A DNA stretch of 64,000 bases from Aliiroseovarius subalbicans (GCF_022678625.1 NZ_JALBYQ010000002.1:310001-374000); one strand, 5' to 3'; shown: positions 51,484 through 61,547, counted from the first letter of the stretch. The notes: generated by a model from the letters alone, not told the origin. Program-made: numbers and translations.

Positions 51484-52509
51484 TCAGACGATCCCCTTGG
51501 GCTGTTGTTGCGTGATGCAGTGGATGTTGCCCCCTGCGGCCGCAATGGTCGGCGTGGTCACACCGACAACCTGTCGGTCGGGAAACAGGGCATCCAGCAC
51601 CACAAGGGCGGCGGCGTCGCTGTCGGCAAAGCCGTATTGCGGCACGATCACGCCACCGTTGACGATATAGAAATTCAGATAAGACAGCATGATGCGTGTG
51701 CCGTCCGGCCTTCGCGTCACCGGCGGGCCGACGATCTGATGCACGGTAAGGGCGCGACCATCCGCGTCGGTTTCCCCTTCAAGATACGCCCTTTGGCGCT
51801 CAAGGTGCGCATAATCCGGGTCGTTCGGATCGCCGCTGACCTGCACCACCACCTGGCCCGGCGCGGTGAAGGCCGCGACCACGTCGACATGGCCGTTGGT
51901 GCTGTCGCCCTCCATCGACCGCTCCAGCCACAGGATCCTGCGCGCGCCGATCTGGGCGTGCAGTTCGGCCTCGAATTCGGCCATGTCCGGCCCACCGTTG
52001 CGGGTGCGGTGCGCGAAACACTGGCGGGTCATCAGAACGGTGCCGGCGTCGTCGATATTCATCGCGCCACCTTCGAACACCATACCGCTGGCAAAGCGCG
52101 GCAGATTTTCAGCGCCCAAAATCCGTGCAGCGATGGCACCATCCTTGTCCGCCGGAAAGAGCCCGCCCCAACCGTTGAACGTCCAGTCTATGCCTGCCAC
52201 CGCCCCACCGGGGCCGTTGACGAAGGTCGGGCCGCTGTCACGTAGCCAACTGTCGTCGATCGGCAGCTCAAGCAGGGTCACGTTGTCATGATCCCGCAGC
52301 GCCTCCACGCCTTCGCTTTCGTCCGGGTCATACACCACCGTGATCGGCTCAAAACCCGCGATGGCGTGGACCACGGCGGCGGTCTCAACGCGCGCTTGCT
52401 CCAACGTGTCGCCAAAGGTCAGGTGCGACATCGGCCAGGCGATCCAGGTCTTGTCATGCGGCAACCATTCGGCACGCATGCGAAATCCCTCTGCGTGCGC
52501 GCCGGTCAT
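51484..52509 (-). CDS. aguA: Agmatine deiminase
   Basis: A 341-residue guanidino-group deiminase. WLRDSGPTF is at 88-96, the substrate-binding block, and [10 protein letters not shown] ends the protein with the nucleophile Cys331. The enzyme hydrolyses agmatine to N-carbamoylputrescine and ammonia, feeding the next gene product. The ATG overlaps the stop of the aminotransferase gene by four bases, so it is translated in the same run. Another guanidino compound than agmatine is conceivable, given the methyl-handling genes upstream. Confidence 0.93.
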   Translation of the reverse strand: MTGAHAEGFRMRAEWLPHDKTWIAWPMSHLTFGDTLEQARVETAAVVHAIAGFEPITVVYDPDESEGVEALRDHDNVTLLELPIDDSWLRDSGPTFVNGPGGAVAGIDWTFNGWGGLFPADKDGAIAARILGAENLPRFASGMVFEGGAMNIDDAGTVLMTRQCFAHRTRNGGPDMAEFEAELHAQIGARRILWLERSMEGDSTNGHVDVVAAFTAPGQVVVQVSGDPNDPDYAHLERQRAYLEGETDADGRALTVHQIVGPPVTRRPDGTRIMLSYLNFYIVNGGVIVPQYGFADSDAAALVVLDALFPDRQVVGVTTPTIAAAGGNIHCITQQQPKGIV

Positions 52510-53882
52510 GACGGCTGCACCGCCATCTGATCTGCTGCGTGCCGGATCCCCTGGGCCAGAATGTCGAACATCTGGTTGATCTGCGCTTCATTGATGATCA
52601 AGGGCGGCGAGAACACGCACATGTTGATGATCGGGCGCAGGATCAACCCGTTTGCCTGGCAAAACGCGTCGATCACGCCACCAAGGGCATAGTCGCGCTC
52701 AAGCGACGCCACATCGCCGCTGGAACATTCGACGCAGCCCATCAGCCCCATGCCGCGCGCATCCGACACGATCGGCAGATCGGACAGCGCCTGCAAACGC
52801 TCCTGAAACAGCGGCGTGACGGCGCGCGCATGCTCCAGGATGCCTTCACTTTCGATGATCTCCATATTCTTCAACGCCGCCGCCGCGCTGACCGGATGGC
52901 CGGAATAGGTATAACCGTTGGAAAACGTCGCATCCTGTGACGCCGCGCCTGAAATGTCGTCGATCAGACGATCGGAAATGATCGCGGCCCCCATCGGTAC
53001 ATAGCCCGAGGTCATGCCCTTGGCGCAGGTGATGATGTCGGGGGTGATGCCAAACACCTCTTCCGACGCAAACCAATGACCCAAGCGGCCGAAGCCCGTC
53101 ACCACCTCGTCCGAGATATACAGCACGTCGTGGCGGCGGCAGACCTCAAGACAGCGCTTGTGATAGCCCGGCGGCGGCACGATCACCCCGCCTGAGGCCA
53201 GGATTGGTTCGGCAATGAACGCGGCAACCTTGTCGGCGCCCAGGGTCAGGATCGCGTTCTCCAGGTCCAGCACCTTGGCGTCCAGAAAAGCGTCCATACT
53301 GACGCCATCACCCCGGTGCATCGGGTTCACGTCGGGCAGGAAGTGCGCCACGCCTTCGGCCTTGTCCAACCACAGCCGGTCACGTTCCTTGCCGCTGACG
53401 CTGGCGGCCAGATAGGTGCTGCCGTGATACGCTTTGTGGCGCGAAATCACTGTTTTCTTGTCGGGCTTTCCCAGCAGGTTGTTGCGAAACTGGACAAAGC
53501 GCAAAGCGCTGTCCACGGCGGTGGACCCACCGGTGGTGAAAAAGACATGGTTCAGGTCGCCGGGCGTGCGCGCGGCAATCTCATGCGCCAGCCGGGCGGT
53601 GACCGAGTTGGTGTTGTTGAACGGTGAAAAATAAGCCATCTGGCGAACCTGATCGGCCATCGCATCGGCCATATCATCGCGGCCATACCCGATCTGGACA
53701 CACCACATCCCGCCGGGGCCATCAATCAGACGCTCGCCGTTTTCATTGACTACATAGACGCCCTCTCCGCCCTCGACAAAGGTGCGGTCGTTTTCACCGA
53801 TTACGCCCATGCCCTCCCAGGGGTGAACAAAGTTTTCATTGTCCCACGATTTTGCGGCGTTCAGGTCGTTCAGCTTCAACAT
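52506..53882 (-). CDS. Class III aminotransferase (putrescine/diamine:pyruvate type)
   Basis: A 458-residue PLP enzyme of class III. The PLP lysine is Lys288 ([11 protein letters not shown]), with Asp258 ([11 protein letters not shown]) binding the cofactor ring and [12 protein letters not shown] near 115-126 in the phosphate site. It resembles SpuC and the beta-alanine/taurine:pyruvate group, which take terminal amino groups. As it overlaps agmatine deiminase by four bases, putrescine made by the AguAB pair is a likely amino donor, giving 4-aminobutanal. The exact substrate is not determined by the sequence. Confidence 0.85.
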   Translation of the reverse strand: MLKLNDLNAAKSWDNENFVHPWEGMGVIGENDRTFVEGGEGVYVVNENGERLIDGPGGMWCVQIGYGRDDMADAMADQVRQMAYFSPFNNTNSVTARLAHEIAARTPGDLNHVFFTTGGSTAVDSALRFVQFRNNLLGKPDKKTVISRHKAYHGSTYLAASVSGKERDRLWLDKAEGVAHFLPDVNPMHRGDGVSMDAFLDAKVLDLENAILTLGADKVAAFIAEPILASGGVIVPPPGYHKRCLEVCRRHDVLYISDEVVTGFGRLGHWFASEEVFGITPDIITCAKGMTSGYVPMGAAIISDRLIDDISGAASQDATFSNGYTYSGHPVSAAAALKNMEIIESEGILEHARAVTPLFQERLQALSDLPIVSDARGMGLMGCVECSSGDVASLERDYALGGVIDAFCQANGLILRPIINMCVFSPPLIINEAQINQMFDILAQGIRHAADQMAVQPS

Positions 53883-53896
53883 TTGATGTCCTTTGC

Positions 53897-55483
53897 TCAG
53901 CTGGATTTGGCGCGTGCGGCAGGGCGCAGCATGTCATCCGATGGGATTTGAATGGGAAATTCGTCACGAACCTGTGCGTCAGCCGCGCCGAGATAGTTCG
54001 GAAAGTGGCTGTTCAGGATGCCATCAGATTTCTCTCGGGCCCGTTGGAACAGGTCCTTTTTGCCGCGGTTTTCCCAGGTGTCCGTGCGTTCGCGGTCCAT
54101 CAGCTGCGGATAGACATATTCGGTGTTCATGTAAGACAGCGTGTGCGGGTTGCCCAGAAAATGACCGGGGTCGATGGCGCATTGGTGGATCACGTCTACG
54201 CCCAGCGTTTCGTCCGAGACTTCAATGCCGCGCAGGGTGCGCAGGATCATTCCGCCTGCCTCGTCGTCAATCACCATGCTTTCGAAACTGCAACCCATCA
54301 GGCTGCCCATCATGCCACCAAATTCGCACAAGCGGTTGGCGCCGGCATGAGCGGCCAGCGTGAAGGTCAGCGCCTTTTCCAGCCCGTATTGCGCATCCGG
54401 GACTTTCGCATCCGTCATGCCCGCCCCGACCGAGGTCGGTAGGCCATAGAAATTGCCCATCTGGATCGCGGCGGCACCGATCAGCGCCTGTTCTCCACCA
54501 CCACCAGTGAAAGACCCGCTGCGCAGGTCGGTGATGAACGGCCAGGCGGCAAAGCAGACCGGGCAGCCGGGGTTGATCAGGTTGACGATAACGACACAGG
54601 CCAACGTTTCCGCCACCGTCTGCGCCAGCGTGCCCGCGAGCGTCGCGGGTGCGGTGGCGCCTGCCTGCGGCGGCACCGCCAGGTCGACGGTCAGGCCCAG
54701 CTTGGCGGTGTCGATCATCAACTCCAGGTTCTCGCGTCCAAAGCGCAGCGGCGACACCACCGGGCAACCGCCGAAAATGACCGAGGGCTTTTTCATGAAA
54801 CTGCCTTCGCCCCCCGAGGCCAGATCGAACATGCGGATGGCGTGGGGCAAATGGCTGCGGTCACGGAACGTCAGGCAGGCGGGTTTTTGACTGCCTGCCA
54901 AAATCGCATACAGCGTGTTCATGTCGTGGGTGAAATCGTCCGGCACGTCGGTGGCCAGCACCGTGTCGCCCAGCATGTGGATGTTCTCCAGCTTGTCGAC
55001 CAGCCGTGTGAAGTCATAGACATCGCGCAAGGTGGACGGGCGGTAGGACATCGTTTCCGCGTCAAACGTCGTCACCGCCGTACCGGAATTGGCGAAATAG
55101 ACGCTTTCGGCGGTGCAATGCATGTCATCTTTGCCTTCGCGATCCCCGCGGGCATAGACATAGAATTCCCGCGCGGCCCCGGCCAGAAGGTCCTCAACCA
55201 GCGCGCGGGGGAAACACAGCCGCCCGTGGTCGTTCAGAAGCGCGCCCTTGGGCAGCACCAGGTCCAGAAGTTCGGGCGTGTGGTCGGACAGGCCGGTGCG
55301 CTCCAGAATGGTCAGGGCGGCGTTGTGAATAGCCTGCTGATCAGCCTCGGTCAGCGGCTTGTAGCGTCCGCCGCTGAGGCCTGCACGCACCGCTTCGTTC
55401 CCGGTCGTCTGCTGTTGCACGGCAAGCCGGGCCTCGCGGCCACCACCACGACGACGGGTGCGGGATTTGGACAAGTCAGGCAT
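53897..55483 (-). CDS. MttB-family (trimethylamine methyltransferase-like) protein, non-pyrrolysine
   Basis: A 528-residue protein of the MttB superfamily of corrinoid-dependent methyltransferases: it contains [20 protein letters not shown] near 57-76, a central TIM barrel and [17 protein letters not shown] near the C-terminal third. No TAG codon interrupts the frame, so it is a non-pyrrolysine relative, which in other bacteria demethylates glycine betaine or similar quaternary amines. No corrinoid protein gene lies in the window. It overlaps the flavoprotein gene upstream by eight bases and precedes the aminotransferase by 14 bases. Confidence 0.83.
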   Translation of the reverse strand: MPDLSKSRTRRRGGGREARLAVQQQTTGNEAVRAGLSGGRYKPLTEADQQAIHNAALTILERTGLSDHTPELLDLVLPKGALLNDHGRLCFPRALVEDLLAGAAREFYVYARGDREGKDDMHCTAESVYFANSGTAVTTFDAETMSYRPSTLRDVYDFTRLVDKLENIHMLGDTVLATDVPDDFTHDMNTLYAILAGSQKPACLTFRDRSHLPHAIRMFDLASGGEGSFMKKPSVIFGGCPVVSPLRFGRENLELMIDTAKLGLTVDLAVPPQAGATAPATLAGTLAQTVAETLACVVIVNLINPGCPVCFAAWPFITDLRSGSFTGGGGEQALIGAAAIQMGNFYGLPTSVGAGMTDAKVPDAQYGLEKALTFTLAAHAGANRLCEFGGMMGSLMGCSFESMVIDDEAGGMILRTLRGIEVSDETLGVDVIHQCAIDPGHFLGNPHTLSYMNTEYVYPQLMDRERTDTWENRGKKDLFQRAREKSDGILNSHFPNYLGAADAQVRDEFPIQIPSDDMLRPAARAKSS

Positions 55484-57548
55484 GGGGGATCTCCGGGGTC
55501 AGGTCGATAATTTCACGGCGGAACCAGTCGCGGTCCACCGCATCTGCAGCGCGTTCGAAATTGCGCGCCGCCATGTGGCCGGCATAGACCGCATCGGCGA
55601 TCAAAGCAGGTCCGGCAGCGTCGCCGATCAGCTCAAGCGTGGTCAGGTCGCGGCCTTGCAGCGCATCAAACAGCGCGGTTTCGCGCAGGCGTTCGGTCAC
55701 CAGAACGGCGCTACTGCACGCGATGTCCTGCGTGCGCCCGGTGAAGGTGCAAGCCACTTGCATGCGCGCACTATCCAGCGCGGCCAGGCTGTGGTTGCAG
55801 CGAATATCCACGCCCAGCTCCAACAGGCGCGTTTGCACACGGTGCTGTTCCAGGGTCAGCGCGGTAAAAGACGACACCAGGCTTTCGGGGGTCACGAAAA
55901 TCACCGGGTGCCCGGCGGCGGCCAGCTTTTCGGCAATGACACCCGCGATGTAAGCGTGGTCGTCATCATAGACCACAACCGGCCCGTCGGGCGGCATCTG
56001 ACCGGCCATAATATCGTCAGGGGTCAGCACGGTTGCGGCGGCATCCATTACGGGCCGATTGCGCAGTGTGTTGCGCCCAATCCCGTCCGCGCGCCAGTGC
56101 GATCCGGTGGCGATGAACACGTTGGGAATGCCCAGCTCCAACACGTCCTCGGCGCCAAGGCGACTGTCTGTGTAAATCTGTACGTTGGCGCGTTGGCGCA
56201 AGTCGTGCAGGCGGTGGTCCTTGACCCGCGCCCAGGCGCCAAGCCCTGGCAGCGCGCTTTCGCGCAACACCCGCCCGCCCGGTTCAGACCCGGCCTCGGC
56301 CAGTGTCACCTGGTAACCCCGCCGCGCCAGTTGCATCGCACATTCAAGCCCGGCGGGACCGGCGCCAATAACCAGCGCGTCTTCCTCACGCTCTTTTGGC
56401 GCGATGATTTCGGGGTGCCAGCCACGCCGCCATTCTTCGCCCATCGTCGGGTTCTGGGTGCAGCGGATCGGCGCACCGACGCTGTCGGCCATGACGCAGA
56501 TGTTGCAGCCGATGCATTCGCGGATCTCGTCGATCCGATCCTGTTCGATCTTTTGCGGCAGGAACGGGTCGGCAATCGACGGGCGCGCCGCGCCGATGAA
56601 ATCGACAACACCCTTCTTCACCATCGACGCCATCATGTCGGGCGAGGTCAGCCGCCCCACCGCGACCACTGGCTTCGTGGTCATGGATTTGACGAAAGAG
56701 ATGTAGTCGTTCTGATAGCCGTCCTGCGGTTGAAACCGCGTGGTCAGGGAATCGTTCGACCAGTCGCAGACGTTCACGTCCCACAGGTCCGGCAGCTCGG
56801 CCAGCATCTCGACGATGGCGCGGCCTTCCTCGGCGGCCTGCATGCCGTCAGTGCCAAGCATTTCGTCCACCGCGAACCGGAAAGCGACGGCGCAGGTGGC
56901 GCCGACGGCGTCGTGGGTCTCCTCAAGCAGTTCGCGCGTCAGGCGCAGGCGGTTTTCCAGGCTGCCGCCGTATTCGTCGGTGCGGTCGTTCATGTGCGGC
57001 AACAGGAAATGCTGCGGCAGGGTCATGTTGTGCCCGGCATAGACATAGACGATGTCAAACCCCGCATCGCGCGACCGGATCGCCGCGTCACGATGCCAGC
57101 GACGAAAGTTGCGGATGTCGGTCTTGTCCATCGCGCGCGCCTGTTTCGGATAGGGGTAATCCAGCGACATGTCGGACGGCGCCAGCACCGGCGCGCGGGT
57201 CATCAGGTTCTGGGCGTGGTTGCCGTTGTGCGCAAGCTCGATCGCCGCGAGAGATCCCTTGTCATGCACGGCATCTGTCATCAGCCGCAGCGCGGGAATG
57301 TCCCGCGCGTCCCACAGGCGGTTCTCGGCAAAAGGCGATAGATCCGAGGTCGGGTGAATCTCGGTCTCCTGGTTCGACACGACCGCCCAGCCACCTTCGG
57401 CTTTGACAGCGCGCATCGCGGCTTCGGCTTGCGGTCGGATATGGCCCATGCCGTTGCAATGGGGCACCTGAAAGAACCGATTTCGCGCCGTAACTGGCCC
57501 GATCCGGACCGGTTCGAATAGCACGGAGTATTGTCTCGTCTCAGACAT
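55476..57548 (-). CDS. Trimethylamine dehydrogenase-like flavoprotein
   Basis: A 690-residue enzyme: an N-terminal old-yellow-enzyme barrel with FMN, a 4Fe-4S site and a C-terminal FAD/NAD-like domain (GAGPAG at 395-400). The cysteine spacing C345-C348-C351-C363 matches trimethylamine dehydrogenase, and QVPHC (Cys31) fits the cysteine that binds FMN covalently there. Tyr170, His173 and Asp266 align with its catalytic triad. The substrate bowl differs: Gln60 stands where Tyr60 would be and no Trp follows the cluster, though Trp263 is kept. It should therefore demethylate an N-methyl amine other than trimethylamine. ATG 57548 gives MSETRQYS. Confidence 0.85.
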   Translation of the reverse strand: MSETRQYSVLFEPVRIGPVTARNRFFQVPHCNGMGHIRPQAEAAMRAVKAEGGWAVVSNQETEIHPTSDLSPFAENRLWDARDIPALRLMTDAVHDKGSLAAIELAHNGNHAQNLMTRAPVLAPSDMSLDYPYPKQARAMDKTDIRNFRRWHRDAAIRSRDAGFDIVYVYAGHNMTLPQHFLLPHMNDRTDEYGGSLENRLRLTRELLEETHDAVGATCAVAFRFAVDEMLGTDGMQAAEEGRAIVEMLAELPDLWDVNVCDWSNDSLTTRFQPQDGYQNDYISFVKSMTTKPVVAVGRLTSPDMMASMVKKGVVDFIGAARPSIADPFLPQKIEQDRIDEIRECIGCNICVMADSVGAPIRCTQNPTMGEEWRRGWHPEIIAPKEREEDALVIGAGPAGLECAMQLARRGYQVTLAEAGSEPGGRVLRESALPGLGAWARVKDHRLHDLRQRANVQIYTDSRLGAEDVLELGIPNVFIATGSHWRADGIGRNTLRNRPVMDAAATVLTPDDIMAGQMPPDGPVVVYDDDHAYIAGVIAEKLAAAGHPVIFVTPESLVSSFTALTLEQHRVQTRLLELGVDIRCNHSLAALDSARMQVACTFTGRTQDIACSSAVLVTERLRETALFDALQGRDLTTLELIGDAAGPALIADAVYAGHMAARNFERAADAVDRDWFRREIIDLTPEIPHA

Positions 57549-57579
57549 GAAAACGCCTTTGGTGAACAGAGTATGGGGC

Positions 57580-57606
57580 GACCGGGTCCCGCCATGGGCC
57601 CCGGTC
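57580..57606 (-). other. Intercistronic hairpin downstream of the binding-protein gene
   Basis: GACCGGG at 57580-57586 and CCCGGTC at 57600-57606 form a seven-bp stem in the 74-base gap between the periplasmic binding protein and the flavoprotein. Such stems often stabilise the upstream binding-protein message so that it is made in excess. Confidence 0.5.
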
Positions 57607-57622
57607 AGAAGTCATGAAAGGA

Positions 57623-58681
57623 TCAGAAGCCGGCTTTGATCCGTTCGAATTCCTTCAGCATCTTGGCTTCCAGCGACGGCTCCACCGCGTCGAAGAACAG
57701 GCTGCCTTCGAAGAAAGCCTTCGGGTCGTCGAACCCGTATTGCGCGATCAGGTCCTGGTCCGAAATGGTGAACGCCTCGGCATTGGCATGGGGGTAGCCC
57801 CAGCTTTCGATGATGTACTTGCCGCTGGCCGCATCCGACAGCGCGTTCAGCTGGTCATAGATCTGGTCCACCGGCGTGGTCGACGATTTCAGGTGCACAT
57901 AGCCACAGACCCAGGTCGCAATCCCCTTGTCGATGTCGCGCATCATCTTGGCCGGGGTTTCGTTCCAGATCAGGTTCAGCTCGGACTGGTTCCAGGCCCA
58001 GCCCATTTCCAGCTCTCCCGAGGCCATTGCCTGGTCCATCTGGCCCGCATCGGACCAGTAGAACCGCACGTTCGGGTGGATCGAGCGCAGGAAATCCGCC
58101 GCCTGCTGGAACTGCTCGTCGCTCAACGTGGTGTAGTCCGCGCTGTTGCCAGTGGCGAGCGAGGCAAGCGCAAAGGCGCTGGAGGCCGCATCCGGGATCG
58201 AGATCTTGCCCTGATAGGCGGGATCGGCCAGCAGTTGCAGCGAGATCTGGTCATCCGCGATCTTGTCGGTGCGATAGATCAACCCCGTGTTGCCCCATTC
58301 GAAAGGCATCATGTAGATCTTGTCGTCGATCACGATGCCGTCGACTTCCTTGATCTCGGGCAACATCGCGTCCCAGTTGTTCAGCTTGCTGGGGTCCAGC
58401 GGGTGCAGCAGATCGGCGGCGACCCATTTGCGCACCGCATCTGAACAGGGGTGCGCGAGGTCCGCGGTGAAGCCTGATTGCAGCTTGGTGAACGCCTCTT
58501 CCTGGCTGCCGAAGAACGTGTAGGACGGCGCGGCGCCGTGTTTTTCCATATAGGCGCCGAAGAAGCCTTCGTCTTCATAGCCCGACCAGTCAAAAACGGT
58601 CAGCGCCGCGCCATCGGCCATCGCAGCCCCACCAGCCAGCGTCGTCGAAAGGGCCAGCGCCCCGAATGCAGTGATTTTCAT
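57623..58681 (-). CDS. Periplasmic substrate-binding protein, polyamine/PotD type
   Basis: A 352-residue exported protein with a signal peptide (MKITAFGALALSTTLAGGAAMA, cleavage after AMA). The mature part is of the PotD/PotF type, family 1 extracellular solute-binding proteins: LTVFDWSGYEDEGFF near 28-42 and EWGNTGLIYRTDKI near 135-148. It should capture a cationic amine in the periplasm. ATG 58681 was chosen because AAGGGAG lies nine bases upstream; ATG 58690 would have no spacing to it. The gene follows potA-like by 19 bases. Confidence 0.88.
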   Translation of the reverse strand: MKITAFGALALSTTLAGGAAMADGAALTVFDWSGYEDEGFFGAYMEKHGAAPSYTFFGSQEEAFTKLQSGFTADLAHPCSDAVRKWVAADLLHPLDPSKLNNWDAMLPEIKEVDGIVIDDKIYMMPFEWGNTGLIYRTDKIADDQISLQLLADPAYQGKISIPDAASSAFALASLATGNSADYTTLSDEQFQQAADFLRSIHPNVRFYWSDAGQMDQAMASGELEMGWAWNQSELNLIWNETPAKMMRDIDKGIATWVCGYVHLKSSTTPVDQIYDQLNALSDAASGKYIIESWGYPHANAEAFTISDQDLIAQYGFDDPKAFFEGSLFFDAVEPSLEAKMLKEFERIKAGF

Positions 58682-58700
58682 CTTAGTCATCTCCCTTAAG

Positions 58701-59819
58701 TTATGATGTCTGCTTGTCTTCACCCAGATCGATCACCGAGGCGGCTTGCACGCCCAGCCAGACCTTGTCGCCCGGCGCGTGATCGACCGTGTGGAAATAG
58801 TTGGGGACCGAGGCGGCGATCGGCTTGTCCAAACCTTCGACACCAACGTGGTAGTGGACGTTTTCGCCATAGAAGGCGACGTCACGCACAACACCCTGAA
58901 CGGTTCCGTCATAGCCGTCCGGTTTGTGCCGCGCGATTTCCAGCTGCTCGGGGCGGATCCCGACCGAGATGTGGCGACCGTGGCGCGCGACATTCGGGTT
59001 CGCCTCGATCTTCATCGCACCGAACCCCGGTGTCGAGATCGAGAACGTGTCACCCGTCTCGGCGGTAACCTCGGCAGGCAGGAAATTCATTTCGCCGATA
59101 AAACTGGCCACCTCGCGGCTGCCGGGTTTTGCATACAACGTCTGAGGCGTGTCGACCTGAACCAGGCGACCATCGAACATCACGCCGATCCGGTCGGACA
59201 TGGTCATCGCCTCATACTGGTCATGGGTCACCATCACGAAGGTGATGCCAAGGCTTTGTTGCAGGTGACGCATTTCGAACTGCATCTGTTCGCGCAGCTT
59301 TTTGTCGAGCGCAGACAGCGGTTCGTCCAACAACAGAACCTTGGGCCGCATCACCAACGCGCGGGCCAGCGCAACGCGTTGGCGTTGCCCGCCCGACAGC
59401 TCATTCGCGCCGCGGGCTTCCAACCCGCCCAGCTCGACCATCTCAAGCGCCTCTTTCACCCGCGTGTCGATCTCGGATTTCGAAATGCCCCTGTTGCGCA
59501 GCCCATAGGCCACGTTGTTGCCGACATTCAGGTGCGGAAAGATCGCATAGCTTTGAAACACCATGTTGGTCGGGCGCTTGTTGGCCGGCATGCCTTCCAT
59601 GTCCTGCCCGTCGATCAGAACCTTGCCTTCGGTCGGCTCCTGAAACCCCGCAATCATACGCAGCGCGGTCGTCTTGCCACAGCCGGACGGGCCAAGCAGC
59701 GAGAAGAACTCGCCCTCACGCAGGTCAAGGGACAGGTCCGACACGGCAACAAACTTGCCAAACCGTTTTTCGATGCCTTGCAGCTGGATGATGTTGGTTT
59801 CGGTCACAGGCGGCCTCAC
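58701..59819 (-). CDS. potA: Spermidine/putrescine-type ABC transporter ATP-binding protein
   Basis: A 372-residue ATPase with Walker A GPSGCGKT (43-50), the signature ELSGGQRQRVALARAL, Walker B VLLLDEPLSALDKKL and a C-terminal TOBE domain from about 240. The residues LLDEPLSALD and the TOBE domain place it with PotA-type importers. Start GTG 59819 shares GTGA with the stop of the permease gene, a clear case of coupling. An ATG further in is absent. It supplies energy for the importer together with the two permeases and binding protein next to it. Confidence 0.93.
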   Translation of the reverse strand: MRPPVTETNIIQLQGIEKRFGKFVAVSDLSLDLREGEFFSLLGPSGCGKTTALRMIAGFQEPTEGKVLIDGQDMEGMPANKRPTNMVFQSYAIFPHLNVGNNVAYGLRNRGISKSEIDTRVKEALEMVELGGLEARGANELSGGQRQRVALARALVMRPKVLLLDEPLSALDKKLREQMQFEMRHLQQSLGITFVMVTHDQYEAMTMSDRIGVMFDGRLVQVDTPQTLYAKPGSREVASFIGEMNFLPAEVTAETGDTFSISTPGFGAMKIEANPNVARHGRHISVGIRPEQLEIARHKPDGYDGTVQGVVRDVAFYGENVHYHVGVEGLDKPIAASVPNYFHTVDHAPGDKVWLGVQAASVIDLGEDKQTS

Positions 59820-60601
59820 AAGGTCGATTTGGTGGAACGGCGGCGGAAGTATTCGGCGACGACAAGCAACAGCACCGAGGCGAGCAGCAAGAGCGAGCCC
59901 AGCGCCAGCGTATTGGGAAGCTTGGCGGGAAAGCGGATCTGGCTCCAGATATAGACCGGCAGCGTCGGCTGGTTGCCGGACAGGAAGAAGGCGAGCACGA
60001 ACTCATCAAAGCTGACCGTAAAGGTCACCAGAAGGCTGGACACGATACCCGGCGCCACGATCGGCAGGGTCACGCGGCGGAAGGTCTCGACCACGCCAGA
60101 CCCGAGGTCATAGGCGGCTTCCTCCAACGACACATCGAAATCGTCAAACGCCGATTTCATGATCGACACGGAAAACGGCAGCGCAAGGAACGTGTGGCCA
60201 AGCATCACCGCTGTCAGCGACGGTTTCAGCCCCATCGAGATGAACAGGACCAACATCGACGAAGCGACGATGATGCCGGGGATCACCAGAGGCAGCATGA
60301 CCAGCGCCTCCGACGCCTCCTGCCCACGAAAGCGATACCGGACATAGGCACGGGCCGCGAAAAGCCCCATCGACGTGGCCATGACGGCCGAGACAAAGCC
60401 GACAAACAAGCTGTTCACCAAGGCCTGAAGCAACGTGTCCTGCCCCCCCAGCTGGCGATACCATTCCAGCGTCCAGCCCTTGATCGGAAAGGCCACGATG
60501 GTGCCGTCGTTGAAGGAAAACAACGGCAACAGCAGCACCGGTAGATACAGAAACGCCAGGTAGAAAATGGCATACATCACAAGGCCAGACGGTCGTGTCA
60601 T
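59816..60601 (-). CDS. potC: Polyamine-type ABC transporter permease (PotC-like)
   Basis: A 261-residue membrane protein with six hydrophobic helices and the cytoplasmic EAA loop EEAAYDLGSGVVETFRRVTLP near 165-185, which contacts the ATPase. It belongs to the PotC group of the spermidine/putrescine importers. Its ATG overlaps the stop of the upstream permease gene by four bases and its own stop overlaps the ATPase GTG, so the three are translated as one unit. Confidence 0.92.
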   Translation of the reverse strand: MTRPSGLVMYAIFYLAFLYLPVLLLPLFSFNDGTIVAFPIKGWTLEWYRQLGGQDTLLQALVNSLFVGFVSAVMATSMGLFAARAYVRYRFRGQEASEALVMLPLVIPGIIVASSMLVLFISMGLKPSLTAVMLGHTFLALPFSVSIMKSAFDDFDVSLEEAAYDLGSGVVETFRRVTLPIVAPGIVSSLLVTFTVSFDEFVLAFFLSGNQPTLPVYIWSQIRFPAKLPNTLALGSLLLLASVLLLVVAEYFRRRSTKSTL

Positions 60602-61458
60602 CGAATGCGCCTCCCCAACCCGGTGGCCGACAGGACGAACAGGATGGCGACAAAACCCACCGACATCATCGCCAGCAGCGACAGGGTCGCGCCCAGCGGC
60701 CAGTTGTTGGCGGCGCCGAACTGCACCTGGATCAGGTTGGCGATCATCTTGCCGTCCGACCCGCCAACCAGCGACGGCGTCACGTAATCCCCGACCGTGG
60801 GGATGAAGATGATCAGGCAGGCGGCGATGATACCGGGAATGGTCAGCGGCAGTGTCACGCGCAGAAATTGCTGTACCTTGCCACTGCCCAGGTCATTTGC
60901 GGCCTCCAGCAGGCTGGGGTCGATCTTTTGCAGTGACACATAGATCGGCAGGATCGCAAACGGCGCCCAGGCATGGGCAAGCGTCAGAACCACGGAAAAC
61001 TCGTTGTACAGCAGGAAGGTCAGCGGATCACTGATCAGCCCGACCCCCAAAAGAGCTGAGTTCATCACGCCGTTGAAGCCCAGGATCAGTTTCCAGGCGA
61101 ACACCCGAAGCAGGTAGCTGGACCAGAACGGGATCGTGATCAGAAGCAGCCAAAGCGTCTTGCGCTGTGCCTTCAGCGCGATGAAATAGGCGATCGGATA
61201 GGCCAGCGCCACGGTGGCCAGCGTAACCGCCGCTGCGATCAGGATCGAGCGGATCATCAGGTGGCGCACCAGCGGATCGGTCAACGCCTCGCGGTAATTT
61301 GCCAGCGTCAGGGTGCGGTCGATCGACACGTAAGTCTGCGTCCACAGCGAATAGGCAACAAGGATGACAAGCGGTGCCGCGACCAGGAATCCGACATACA
61401 CAGTGGCGGGCGCCGACAGCGCCAGACCTTTCGCCTTTTCGCTTCTCAATCCAGCCAA
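60598..61458 (-). CDS. potB: Polyamine-type ABC transporter permease (PotB-like)
   Basis: A 285-residue permease with six helices and the EAA loop LEAANDLGSGKVQQFLRVTLP near 190-210, of the PotB group. The frame continues upstream to an ATG at 61515, but that ATG lies inside a 26-bp palindrome that covers the predicted transcript start. TTG 61458 is preceded by GGGGGA six bases away and is the better start; the first residues are then LAGLRSEKAKGLALSAP. It is the first gene of the operon that ends at aguB. Confidence 0.85.
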   Translation of the reverse strand: MAGLRSEKAKGLALSAPATVYVGFLVAAPLVILVAYSLWTQTYVSIDRTLTLANYREALTDPLVRHLMIRSILIAAAVTLATVALAYPIAYFIALKAQRKTLWLLLITIPFWSSYLLRVFAWKLILGFNGVMNSALLGVGLISDPLTFLLYNEFSVVLTLAHAWAPFAILPIYVSLQKIDPSLLEAANDLGSGKVQQFLRVTLPLTIPGIIAACLIIFIPTVGDYVTPSLVGGSDGKMIANLIQVQFGAANNWPLGATLSLLAMMSVGFVAILFVLSATGLGRRIR

Positions 61459-61494
61459 GGATTTCCCCCATGCACGCGTGCCTTCAAGTGGATA

Positions 61495-61520
61495 ACTTAA
61501 TGGACGATCGTCCATTAAGT
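61495..61520. promoter_or_regulatory. Perfect 26-bp palindromic operator
   Basis: ACTTAATGGACGA at 61495-61507 is followed immediately by its exact reverse complement (61508-61520). It directly overlaps the -10 region of the leftward promoter and lies between the pot operon and the divergent TetR gene. This is the standard layout for a TetR-family repressor site that shuts off both genes. Confidence 0.8.
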
Positions 61521-61547
61521 ATTGTCCGGGGACCCTGCCTGTGTCAA
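61518..61547 (-). promoter_or_regulatory. Promoter of the pot-demethylase operon
   Basis: On the minus strand TTGACA (61542-61547) is a perfect -35 box and AATACT (61518-61523) is a reasonable -10 box after 18 bases. The predicted transcript start, near 61511, lies inside the 26-bp palindrome, so a bound repressor would block transcription. Confidence 0.65.

Noticed and set aside
61459-61515. Extension of potB to ATG 61515
   Set aside because: The ATG lies inside the operator and at or before the predicted transcript start; no ribosome site precedes it.
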